A stretch of 6,968 bases of DNA from JAHJEM01 sp043805315 (GTDB lineage: Archaea; Nanobdellota; Nanobdellia; Woesearchaeales; JAHJEM01): assembly GCA_043805315.1 (NCBI GenBank), contig JAZDID010000146.1, forward strand, positions 1-6,968, in the 5' to 3' direction. Below, in pieces: positions 1 through 6,193 of this stretch. Numbering within the stretch: the first letter of the stretch is position 1; every line of letters begins with the position of its first letter. The notes under the pieces are model-generated. The model did no database searches, was not told the origin of the DNA, and saw nothing but the letters and a program-made list of their open reading frames with translations. A program made the translations under genes and the position numbers.

Positions 1-285
1 TCCATAAAAAATCTTTATGACAATCCACCTATATAAATTTTTCTAATTTTACATTAACAAATTAAGTTAAAAAGTAATTAAGTAATTAACTAAAAATACT
101 CGTCTATAAAAAAATTAACTATTGTGAATAAAAAACTGCCAAATCACACATAAATAGAAAAACATTTAAATAAGCGTGGGCAGAAAATACCAAGAAACGA
201 GAGTAAGGCACTATTGATTTCCTGACTGAATTACCCAATGGTTCAGAGAGATTTTCATAAAAAAGAGGGTAAGTACTATGATATA

Positions 286-300
286 TTTTAAACTATATAA
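286..300 (+). promoter_or_regulatory. Candidate archaeal TATA box for the operon
   Basis: CTATATAA at 293-300 is preceded by an AT-rich stretch (TTTTAAA, 286-292) where a BRE would lie. Archaeal transcription usually starts about 25-27 nt downstream of the TATA centre, which would put the start near 322-325. The leader would then be about 30 nt and would retain the ribosome-binding site at 341-347. A second TATA-like tract at 319-330 looks stronger in base content, but it would place the start near 350 and cut off that ribosome-binding site, so it is less favoured. This is inferred from sequence only. Confidence 0.35.
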
Positions 301-340
301 TTCAAAAATAAATATTATAAAATATATATTGGAAAACAAG

Positions 341-347
341 GGTGGGG
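341..347 (+). promoter_or_regulatory. Ribosome-binding site deciding the TTG start at 355
   Basis: GGTGGGG lies 7 nt before the TTG at 355-357 and can pair partly with the archaeal 16S 3' end (CACCUCC). The in-frame ATG at 367 lies 19 nt away, which is too far. The TTG start also restores the usual family N-terminus, MKVLMFGWEFPP. Confidence 0.6.
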
Positions 348-354
348 TTGGATT

Positions 355-1584
355 TTGAAAGTTCTCATGTTCGGCTGGGAATTTCCGCCTGTCATCTCAG
401 GAGGGCTTGGTACAGCGTGCTATGGCCTTACCAAGGGCTTGAGCAATAACAATGTGGAAGTCACGTTTGTCATGCCTACAGGACCTTCAGACACTCATCA
501 TGACCATCTCAATGTCATTGTCGCTGACAAGATCCTGTTTGATCATGTCAAGCTGAAGCGGATTCCTTCTCTGTTAGTGCCTTACTTAACTTCTGGAGGC
601 TATGACCAGAACTACAGGAAACTTCTGATGAAGTACCAGTCAGCAGGTCATAGCCCTCTTTATGGTCAAAACATCTTTGAAGAAGCCTACCGGTTCAGCG
701 AGATCGCCAAGCTGATCGCCCAGGTTGAAGATTTTGATGTCATCCACTGCCATGACTGGATGACCTACCAGGCAGGCATCAAAGCCAAAGAGGTGAGCAA
801 GAAGCCCTTGGTTGTCCATGTACATGCCACAGAGTTTGACAGGACAGGCTTCAACAGCGTGAACCAGTATGTGTATGACCTTGAACGGGAAGGCATGCAC
901 AAGGCAGACAGGATCATCGCAGTGAGCAATTACACCAAAGAGGTCATCACTAAACATTACGGCATCAGCCCGGAAAAAGTGGAAGTTGTGCATAATGCAG
1001 TGGAATTCACGAACTATCCTGACCTAAACCCGATCAAGAAACATGACAAGGTTGTCTTATTCCTTGGCAGGATAACCCTGCAAAAAGGCCCAGACTATTT
1101 CATCGAAGCAGCAAAGAAAGTGCTCGAGCGGGACCAGAATGTGAAGTTCATCATGGCAGGCTCAGGAGACATGGAAAACAGAATGATTGAACGAGCTGCA
1201 GAGCTCGGAATCGCGAACAAGGTACTTTTTGCCGGCTTCCTCAAAGGAGAAGCTATTGACAAGATGTACAAGATGGCAGACCTGTTTGTCATGCCCTCTG
1301 TGAGCGAGCCATTCGGCATCACGCCATTGGAAGCATTGCGGAACGGCACTCCTGTCCTGATATCCAAGACCAGCGGAGTCTCAGAAGTGCTCAGCCATTG
1401 CCTGAAAGCAGACTTCTGGGATGTGAACGAGCTCTCCAACAAGATACTGAGCGTGCTGCATTACAACTCATTGAAGTCAGAGCTGCGGGATAATGGCAAC
1501 CTTGAGATCAGGAAGTTCAACTGGGACATCCCTGCAAAAAAATGCCTTGCAGTCTATCAAAGCGTGCTTAAAGAACAAGGATAA
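355..1584 (+). CDS. GT4-type glycosyltransferase (glycogen synthase-like)
   Basis: This is a predicted cytoplasmic GT-B fold retaining glycosyltransferase of 409 residues, a complete length for the family. The N-terminal acceptor domain opens with MKVLMFGWEFPP and a glycine-rich loop, SGGLG (residues 15-19). HCHDWMTYQAG (131-141) and HVHATEFDR (155-163) are further N-terminal motifs. The C-terminal donor domain has GRITLQKG (238-245), where R239 and K244 are the expected phosphate contacts. It also has the E-x7-E motif EPFGITPLE (E318, E326), which binds the donor nucleotide sugar. Proteins starting this way commonly sit next to a GH57 alpha-amylase in glycogen loci, for example in Bacteroidetes, and that is the arrangement here. 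The role is therefore probably alpha-glucan elongation or priming from UDP- or ADP-glucose, but donor and acceptor cannot be read from sequence. It starts at TTG 355, supported by the upstream site at 341-347. A different hexosyltransferase activity is possible. Confidence 0.88.
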   Translation: MKVLMFGWEFPPVISGGLGTACYGLTKGLSNNNVEVTFVMPTGPSDTHHDHLNVIVADKILFDHVKLKRIPSLLVPYLTSGGYDQNYRKLLMKYQSAGHSPLYGQNIFEEAYRFSEIAKLIAQVEDFDVIHCHDWMTYQAGIKAKEVSKKPLVVHVHATEFDRTGFNSVNQYVYDLEREGMHKADRIIAVSNYTKEVITKHYGISPEKVEVVHNAVEFTNYPDLNPIKKHDKVVLFLGRITLQKGPDYFIEAAKKVLERDQNVKFIMAGSGDMENRMIERAAELGIANKVLFAGFLKGEAIDKMYKMADLFVMPSVSEPFGITPLEALRNGTPVLISKTSGVSEVLSHCLKADFWDVNELSNKILSVLHYNSLKSELRDNGNLEIRKFNWDIPAKKCLAVYQSVLKEQG

Positions 1585-1615
1585 AAGAGAATAGGAAGTA
1601 AAGGAAAAGAAAGAA

Positions 1616-1625
1616 TTAAATAAAA
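1616..1625 (+). promoter_or_regulatory. Possible internal TATA-like element before the GH57 gene
   Basis: TTAAATAAAA lies in the 82-nt gap after the GT4 gene, the longest gap in the cluster. A start about 25 nt downstream would leave a short leader that includes the ribosome-binding site at 1659-1664. The gap is purine- and A-rich throughout, so this match could be chance. Confidence 0.2.
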
Positions 1626-1658
1626 GCCAAGCATAACAACAAAAAGATTCAAACAAAG

Positions 1659-1664
1659 GGTGGG
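1659..1664 (+). promoter_or_regulatory. Ribosome-binding site of the GH57 gene
   Basis: GGTGGG lies 2 nt before ATG 1667. It is the same motif, in the same CAA(A)GGGTGGG context, as that in front of the first gene at 341-347. Confidence 0.5.
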
Positions 1665-1666
1665 AC

Positions 1667-2938
1667 ATGGTCAGCGTATGCTTTTATTTCCAGGTGCACC
1701 AGCCATACCGGCTGAAGAAGTACAGCATCTTTGAGATAGGACAGCATTCTGACTATTTTGACCAGCAGAAGAACAGGCAGGTGATCGAGAAGATAGCCAA
1801 GAAATGCTACCTGCCCACAAACAAGATCCTCCTTGACCTCATCCGCCAGCACAATGGCAGGTTCAAGATCACCTTCTCCCTTTCCGGAGTCGTGCTTGAG
1901 CAGTTCCAGCGCTATGCTCCAGAAGTGCTCCAGAGCTTTATCGAGCTGAGCAAGACAGGATGCGTGGAATTCCTCGCAGAGACCTATCACCATTCCCTCT
2001 CCTACCTGTTCTCAAAAGAAGAGTTCAAAGAACAAGTCCTGCTCCACCAGAAAAAGATCAAGGACATATTCGATTTTGACACTAAAGTATTCAGGAACAC
2101 CGAACTGATCTACAACAACGAGCTCGCGCACACAATTGAGGAGATGGGATTCAAGGCGATCCTTGCAGAAGGCGCAGACCACATCCTCGGCTGGAGAAGC
2201 CCGAACTTTGTCTACAGGCCAAAGACCACCACCCAGCTCAAGCTTCTCCTGAAGAACTACAAGCTCTCAGACGACATCGCCTTCAGGTTCGGGAACAAAG
2301 GATGGGAAGAGCATCCCCTCACAGCCCCGAAATTCGCGAAATGGATCTCAGCAGTCAACGGCAATGGCGTCACAGTCAACCTGTTCATGGACTACGAGAC
2401 CTTTGGCGAGCACCAATGGGAGGACACCGGCATATTCAACTTCCTCAAGCACCTTCCTGAGGAGATATTCAGGCACCCGCATAATGACTTCAAGACAGTC
2501 AGCGAGATTACCGATGCGTATGAGCCGGTCTCAGAGCTGGACATCCACAGCTTCATCAGCTGGGCAGATGTCGAGCGGGACCTCAGCGCCTGGCTCGGAA
2601 ACAGAATCCAGAACTCTGCAATCCATGAGTTGTACAAGTTCGAGAAACAGGTGAAAGCGCTCAATGACCCCCGGCTGCTGGCAGACTGGAGAAAGCTCAC
2701 CACGAGCGACCATTTCTACTACATGTGCACCAAATGGTTCAATGATGGAGACGTGCACAAGTACTTCAATCCCTACAACAGCCCATACGACTGCTTCATC
2801 GCATTCATGAACGTGCTGAACGACATCGCAATCCGCATCAATACGCATAAGAACAACAAAAAGAGAGGAGAGATCATGCACAACCAGGCAATCCCTCCTC
2901 TTCCCATAGAGCAGCCGAGCACGCTCATCCTTACATGA
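1667..2938 (+). CDS. Glycoside hydrolase family 57, alpha-amylase type
   Basis: This is a predicted intracellular alpha-glucan hydrolase of 423 residues with the GH57 catalytic barrel. All five conserved GH57 regions are visible: HQPY (11-14), EFLAETYHHS (101-110), FRNTELIYN (142-150), MDYETFGEH (241-249) and SFISWADVERDLSAW (295-309). By family knowledge, E146 in region III is the nucleophile and D242 in region IV the acid/base. TSDHFYYMCTKW (346-357) is also typical of the alpha-amylase branch. The protein is shorter than GH57 branching enzymes, and region III lacks the cysteine context I associate with those, so branching activity is unlikely. Region I begins at residue 11, leaving no room for a signal peptide; this points to cytoplasmic glycogen rather than external starch. 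The last 30 residues or so are a polar, proline-containing tail. It lies 82 nt after the GT4 gene, a pairing known from other glycogen loci. It starts at ATG 1667 behind GGTGGG. Confidence 0.92.
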   Translation: MVSVCFYFQVHQPYRLKKYSIFEIGQHSDYFDQQKNRQVIEKIAKKCYLPTNKILLDLIRQHNGRFKITFSLSGVVLEQFQRYAPEVLQSFIELSKTGCVEFLAETYHHSLSYLFSKEEFKEQVLLHQKKIKDIFDFDTKVFRNTELIYNNELAHTIEEMGFKAILAEGADHILGWRSPNFVYRPKTTTQLKLLLKNYKLSDDIAFRFGNKGWEEHPLTAPKFAKWISAVNGNGVTVNLFMDYETFGEHQWEDTGIFNFLKHLPEEIFRHPHNDFKTVSEITDAYEPVSELDIHSFISWADVERDLSAWLGNRIQNSAIHELYKFEKQVKALNDPRLLADWRKLTTSDHFYYMCTKWFNDGDVHKYFNPYNSPYDCFIAFMNVLNDIAIRINTHKNNKKRGEIMHNQAIPPLPIEQPSTLILT

Positions 2939-2966
2939 TGAAAAAATAACAATTCAGCGAATCCCA

Positions 2967-2973
2967 GAGGTGA
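2967..2973 (+). promoter_or_regulatory. Ribosome-binding site deciding the TTG start at 2979
   Basis: GAGGTGA is a near-perfect archaeal Shine-Dalgarno sequence. The GTG at 2970 and ATG at 2973 overlap it and would leave no site upstream, while TTG 2979 lies 5 nt after it. The TTG is therefore the best start. Confidence 0.55.
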
Positions 2974-2978
2974 TGAGA

Positions 2979-3458
2979 TTGGTCAAAAAGAAGGTGAAAA
3001 AACAAAAGAAAAGGCAGAAGGCCCAGAGAATGAGGAAAATGAAAATAAAATCCTTGCATGCGAAAAAGCCCGCGCCACGAAAAAAAATTCCAGCAAGGAA
3101 TATTGCCCGAAAAAAGAAACCTGTGAAAAAGGAAAAGCGAGCCATGCCAAAAAGGATCCCCAGCAAGATCCTGATCCCGAAACGGGTCGAGACCGTCATC
3201 AAGAAGCTTCCAGAGGCACCTGAAGACAAGCACTTCGTGCTGCGGAATGGCAAGAAGCTCCGGAATATCTGGGATCTCATGAAAAGCCTGGAAAAGATGA
3301 ACGATGAGATATTCAGCTATCATGTCACGCCGTACAAGAACGACTTCTGCGCCTGGATCTACCATGTCTTCAACGAGGTCGAGCTTGCCCGCATGCTTGC
3401 CAATGAGAAGAACAAGAAGAATACGATTATCATTATCAAGGAATATTACCGCAAGTAG
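2979..3458 (+). CDS. Small protein with basic N-terminal tail and DUF5752-like domain
   Basis: The function is unknown. From TTG 2979 the protein has 159 residues; in-frame GTG 2970 or ATG 2973 would add three or two. Residues 1-77 are extremely basic: about 35 are Lys or Arg and only two are acidic, with interspersed Ala and Pro, like a linker-histone tail. Such a tail is expected to be disordered and to bind a polyanion, which is inference. Residues 86-159 form a compact domain with RNGK (89-92), KNDF (120-123), W126 and H129. The same domain is carried by the next gene, where it aligns without gaps over about 72 positions with roughly 23 identities. I believe it matches the uncharacterised DUF5752 family, but I recall that from its H-x-KNDFxxW signature and have not searched. 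No signal peptide or membrane helix is present. It begins 40 nt after the GH57 gene. Confidence 0.75.
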   Translation: MVKKKVKKQKKRQKAQRMRKMKIKSLHAKKPAPRKKIPARNIARKKKPVKKEKRAMPKRIPSKILIPKRVETVIKKLPEAPEDKHFVLRNGKKLRNIWDLMKSLEKMNDEIFSYHVTPYKNDFCAWIYHVFNEVELARMLANEKNKKNTIIIIKEYYRK

Positions 3459-3513
3459 AATATGAAGAGAAGAAGAAACTAAACCCGAGAGCTGCACACT
3501 AAATCAAGAAAAA

Positions 3514-3520
3514 GAGGTGA
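3514..3520 (+). promoter_or_regulatory. Ribosome-binding site deciding the ATG start at 3523
   Basis: GAGGTGA lies 2 nt before ATG 3523. The in-frame GTG at 3517 is inside this motif and would have no site of its own, so ATG 3523 is preferred. The same seven bases precede the paralogous gene at 2967-2973. Confidence 0.55.
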
Positions 3521-3522
3521 AG

Positions 3523-4266
3523 ATGAACGAGTCAGAATACTTTTACTGCCGGAACGGCAAAGTCGCCAAGGATCTCGAAGAGCTCGCTGATATCATCCAG
3601 GACATGTCTGACGATGAGTTCTCCCATCATGCGAACGAGTTCAAGAACGACTTCTCCAACTGGATCCTGCACGTGCTCAAGAATGCCGATCTCTCTGAAA
3701 AGGTACGGAAATGCACAGCCAAGGAGGAGATTCTCCTCATCCTCAACGAGGAGATCATGCGCAAGAACATCTCAGAGAAGTTCGAAGCATTCAAGGAGAT
3801 GAATAACAAAGATGACAAGCACGAGCTGCTCAATTACGACGATACCCTTGTGGAATCAACAGGGCTTGACACAGACAAGAGCATACCAAAAGATGAGGAG
3901 GACCACCAATTGACGAATATCTGGCTCGGCGGAGGAAAACCCTTGTTGAAGCCAGTGGAAATGCAGCCAGCGCATGAAGCGCCAAAGCTGCCATCAGCTG
4001 AGCTGAGACAGCACAGCCAAGAACAGGCACGAGTACTGGCTTTTTCAAATCCAAAAACAGGCAATCCAGAAAACACTGACCTGAAAAAAGAGGAAAACCC
4101 TGCCGGCAAGGAAGAAAAGACCACAATGGAAGGGCAGAAAGAGAACGCCCTCTTGAAAGCCCAGCCAAAAGAGTTCACGCTGAAGGAATTCATCTTCGGC
4201 ATCTTCCTCGGATTCGTGCTCGGCTTTGTGATCGCGAAGATTTTATTCGGCATGGTGCTCAAGTAA
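3523..4266 (+). CDS. Tail-anchored membrane protein with DUF5752-like domain
   Basis: The function is unknown. The protein has 247 residues from ATG 3523. Residues 5-83 carry the same domain as the preceding gene, with RNGK (10-13), KNDF (41-44), W47 and H50, and the RNGK-to-KNDF spacing of 31 is identical. Residues about 84-215 are a hydrophilic linker rich in Glu, Lys, Pro and Gln and probably disordered. Residues about 223-246 form one hydrophobic helix (FIFGIFLGFVLGF...) three or fewer residues from the C-terminus. It holds a glycine zipper, G226-G230-G234-A238. With no N-terminal signal, this is the layout of a tail-anchored protein whose domain faces the cytoplasm. Its position between GH57 and GT3 suggests that it brings glycogen enzymes or glycogen to the membrane. 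That role is inference; the membrane helix itself is clear. Confidence 0.8.
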   Translation: MNESEYFYCRNGKVAKDLEELADIIQDMSDDEFSHHANEFKNDFSNWILHVLKNADLSEKVRKCTAKEEILLILNEEIMRKNISEKFEAFKEMNNKDDKHELLNYDDTLVESTGLDTDKSIPKDEEDHQLTNIWLGGGKPLLKPVEMQPAHEAPKLPSAELRQHSQEQARVLAFSNPKTGNPENTDLKKEENPAGKEEKTTMEGQKENALLKAQPKEFTLKEFIFGIFLGFVLGFVIAKILFGMVLK

Positions 4267-4314
4267 ATCCTGGAATATTGCGTTGTGGGGTTGAGAGAAA
4301 AAGGAATTCATAAA

Positions 4315-4319
4315 AGAGG
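4315..4319 (+). promoter_or_regulatory. Weak ribosome-binding site of the GT3 gene
   Basis: AGAGG lies 5 nt before ATG 4325. Another ATG at 4321 is out of frame and meets a stop after 13 codons, so 4325 is the start. The site is weaker than those of the two preceding genes. Confidence 0.4.
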
Positions 4320-4324
4320 CATGT

Positions 4325-6193
4325 ATGGAAGAGCTCAAGGCAGAGGCAGAATATTTATTTGAGGCCTCCTGGGAAGTCTGCAATAAGGTGGGCGGGATAA
4401 ACACTGTTCTCAAGAGCAAAGCCATCCTCATGAAGAAATACTACAAGAACTACGTGCTCATCGGCCCGTATTTCAAGAACAATGTCGAGCTTGAGCTGGC
4501 GAGCGCAGACATCCCGCAAGAATACCTGAAAGCGATCGAGGAGATGAAAGCCATCGGCATCTATTGCACCTACGGCAGCTGGCTCATCAAGGGAGAGCCG
4601 AATGTGATTTTGATCGACTTCCAGAACCTGGTGCAGAAGAAGGACGAGATCAAGGGACAGCTCTGGGAACAGTTCAAAGTGGACTCCCTCTTCTCAAGCT
4701 GGGAATTCGAGGAGCCCATGCTCTGGGCCTATGCTGCAGGCATGCTCCTGGAAAAGATCGGCAGAGCACTGCCGAAAAGCAGGATCATCGCGCACTTCCA
4801 TGAGTGGCTCGCAGGCTTCGGCCTCCTCTACCTGAAAAATGCAGGCAGCCACATCAGGACAGTCTTCACGACACATGCAACCATTCTCGGACGGAGCATT
4901 GCTGAGGGAGGCGGCGACCTCTACAGCATGATTGAGACCATCGATCCTGAGCACATGGCAAAGATCAAAGGGGTCATGGACAAGTACACTGCTGAAAGGG
5001 CGGCAGCTGCACAGGCAGACATATTCACCACAGTATCAGAGATCACTGCAATCGAGGCTGAAAAGATCCTTGGGAGGAAGCCGGAAATACTCGTCCTGAA
5101 CGGACTGGACGTGGACAAGTTCCCTACGATTGAAGAGACTTCCATCAAGCACGTGGAGAATCTCGAGCGGGTCAAAGAATACATTACCTATCACTTCTTC
5201 CCTTATTACACATTCGATCTTGATAATACCTTGGTTTATTTCATGGTGAGCAGGTATGAGTTCAAGAACAAGGGGATAGACGTGCTGATCAAGGCATTAG
5301 GCAAGCTGAATGAACAGCTTCAGCAGGAGAACTCCAACAAAACCATCGTGATGTTCTTCTGGATCCCGATAAGGACTCACGGCCTGAAGACAGAGCTGCT
5401 CGAGAACAAGAACGTCTACCGGCACATCAAGCAGTACATTGACCTGAAATCAAAAGATATCCTGAAGACGATTGTCGAGGGAATCATCTCCCAGGATACA
5501 GAAATCAAAGAGCGCATTTTCACGAAAGAATTCATGTACGACATGAAGAAGGAATTCCTGCAGTTCAGGAGGATCGGCAATCCCTCCATGACAACACACG
5601 ACATCGCCAGCGAGGAGCATGACCTGATCATCAGCACCCTCATCTCAGTCGGCCTTGACAATAAGCCGAACGATCGGGTGAAGACAGTTGTCTACCCAGT
5701 CTACCTTGACGGCAACGACGGCCTGCTGAACCTTTCCTATTACGAGGCCATGTCCGGCTGCCAATTAGGGATATTCCCGAGCTATTACGAGCCCTGGGGC
5801 TACACGCCGGTGGAGAGCGCTGCCATGGGCTGCGCAGCCATCACCACAGACCTGTCCGGCTTCGGCATGTTCATCCAGCCGAAACTGTTGGAAAAATACC
5901 CAGGAATTTACATACTCCAACGATACAAGAAGACAGAAGAGGAGGTCATCACCGAGCTGACGAATATCCTCTACCAGTATGCGCTCTACGACCATGCGGA
6001 GCGGGTGCAGAACAAGATCAACGCAAAAAACCTCTCCTATCTCACCGATTGGAAGCACCTGGTCAAGAACTACATCACAGCACACAACATGGCATTGCAC
6101 ACGCAGGCTGTAGAAACGAATGCTCCCCCTTCTGTTACGACCGTGCCTGCACCTGACAGCAGCGTGAGTGGAACACAGGAAAAGCAACCATGA
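4325..6193 (+). CDS. Glycogen synthase, GT3 (eukaryotic-type) family
   Basis: This enzyme of 622 residues is predicted to transfer glucose from a nucleotide sugar to the non-reducing end of alpha-1,4-glucan in the cytoplasm. The N-terminus EASWEVCNKVGGINTVLK (13-30) is the hallmark of the yeast/animal glycogen synthase family. HFHEWLAGFG (157-166), FTTHATILGR (181-190), VSEITAIEAE (237-246) and LNGLDVDKF (258-266) follow in the expected order. The donor domain has SRYEFKNKG (309-317), with R310 a likely phosphate contact. The E-x7-E motif YYEPWGYTPVE (487-497) has E489 and E497 as key residues. The insertion between the Rossmann domains (about 345-435) is kept. The C-terminal helix that carries the arginine cluster for glucose-6-phosphate control in eukaryotes is largely substituted here (557-569). 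The last 30 residues or so are Pro/Ser/Thr-rich and probably disordered. It ends by overlapping the next start (ATGA). UDP- versus ADP-glucose preference cannot be told from sequence. Confidence 0.95.
   Translation: MEELKAEAEYLFEASWEVCNKVGGINTVLKSKAILMKKYYKNYVLIGPYFKNNVELELASADIPQEYLKAIEEMKAIGIYCTYGSWLIKGEPNVILIDFQNLVQKKDEIKGQLWEQFKVDSLFSSWEFEEPMLWAYAAGMLLEKIGRALPKSRIIAHFHEWLAGFGLLYLKNAGSHIRTVFTTHATILGRSIAEGGGDLYSMIETIDPEHMAKIKGVMDKYTAERAAAAQADIFTTVSEITAIEAEKILGRKPEILVLNGLDVDKFPTIEETSIKHVENLERVKEYITYHFFPYYTFDLDNTLVYFMVSRYEFKNKGIDVLIKALGKLNEQLQQENSNKTIVMFFWIPIRTHGLKTELLENKNVYRHIKQYIDLKSKDILKTIVEGIISQDTEIKERIFTKEFMYDMKKEFLQFRRIGNPSMTTHDIASEEHDLIISTLISVGLDNKPNDRVKTVVYPVYLDGNDGLLNLSYYEAMSGCQLGIFPSYYEPWGYTPVESAAMGCAAITTDLSGFGMFIQPKLLEKYPGIYILQRYKKTEEEVITELTNILYQYALYDHAERVQNKINAKNLSYLTDWKHLVKNYITAHNMALHTQAVETNAPPSVTTVPAPDSSVSGTQEKQP

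Larger units (their letters stand above)
1..354. other. AT-rich non-coding region upstream of the glycogen locus
   Basis: No convincing gene is visible on either strand of this stretch. It is strongly AT-rich, with a somewhat GC-richer island at about 172-278. Two visible details are a tandem 8-bp repeat, AAGTAATT (72-79 and 80-87), and an inverted repeat, AGTTAA (65-70) with TTAACT (86-91). A weak hairpin is possible at 226-230 / 242-246 (CTGAA/TTCAG). Several TATA-like tracts lie between 281 and 330. The region most likely holds the promoter and 5' leader of the operon. The end of the preceding gene is not in the window. Confidence 0.6.

Noticed and set aside
226..246. Hairpin CTGAA/TTCAG as a terminator or small RNA
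   Set aside because: It has only five pairs with an 11-nt loop and no following T-run, and no C/D or H/ACA box signature is seen.
238..291. 17-codon ORF (MVQRDFHKKEGKYYDIF) as a leader peptide
   Set aside because: It has no convincing ribosome-binding site, overlaps the favoured TATA region and ends before the proposed transcription start.
2364..2654. Alternate + strand frame of 96 codons inside the GH57 gene
   Set aside because: The Ser/Thr/Arg-rich translation is typical of a frame-shifted shadow, and the main frame here carries GH57 regions IV and V.
1667..2938. GH57 protein as a glycogen branching enzyme
   Set aside because: At 423 residues it lacks the C-terminal extension of GH57 branching enzymes, and its regions III and IV match the alpha-amylase branch.
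2931..3497. Long open frame of 188 codons on the - strand
   Set aside because: It is the antisense of the lysine-rich tail gene; its Leu/Phe-rich translation is what reversed Lys codons give. It has no recognisable motif, and the + strand gene has a strong ribosome-binding site and a paralogue.
3830..4262. Overlapping - strand frames of 112 and 142 codons
   Set aside because: They are opposite the linker and membrane helix of the tail-anchored protein. They have no motifs and no ribosome-binding site that I can see.
4321..4362. ATG at 4321 as an alternative start before the GT3 gene
   Set aside because: It is out of frame with GT3 and reaches a stop after 13 codons.
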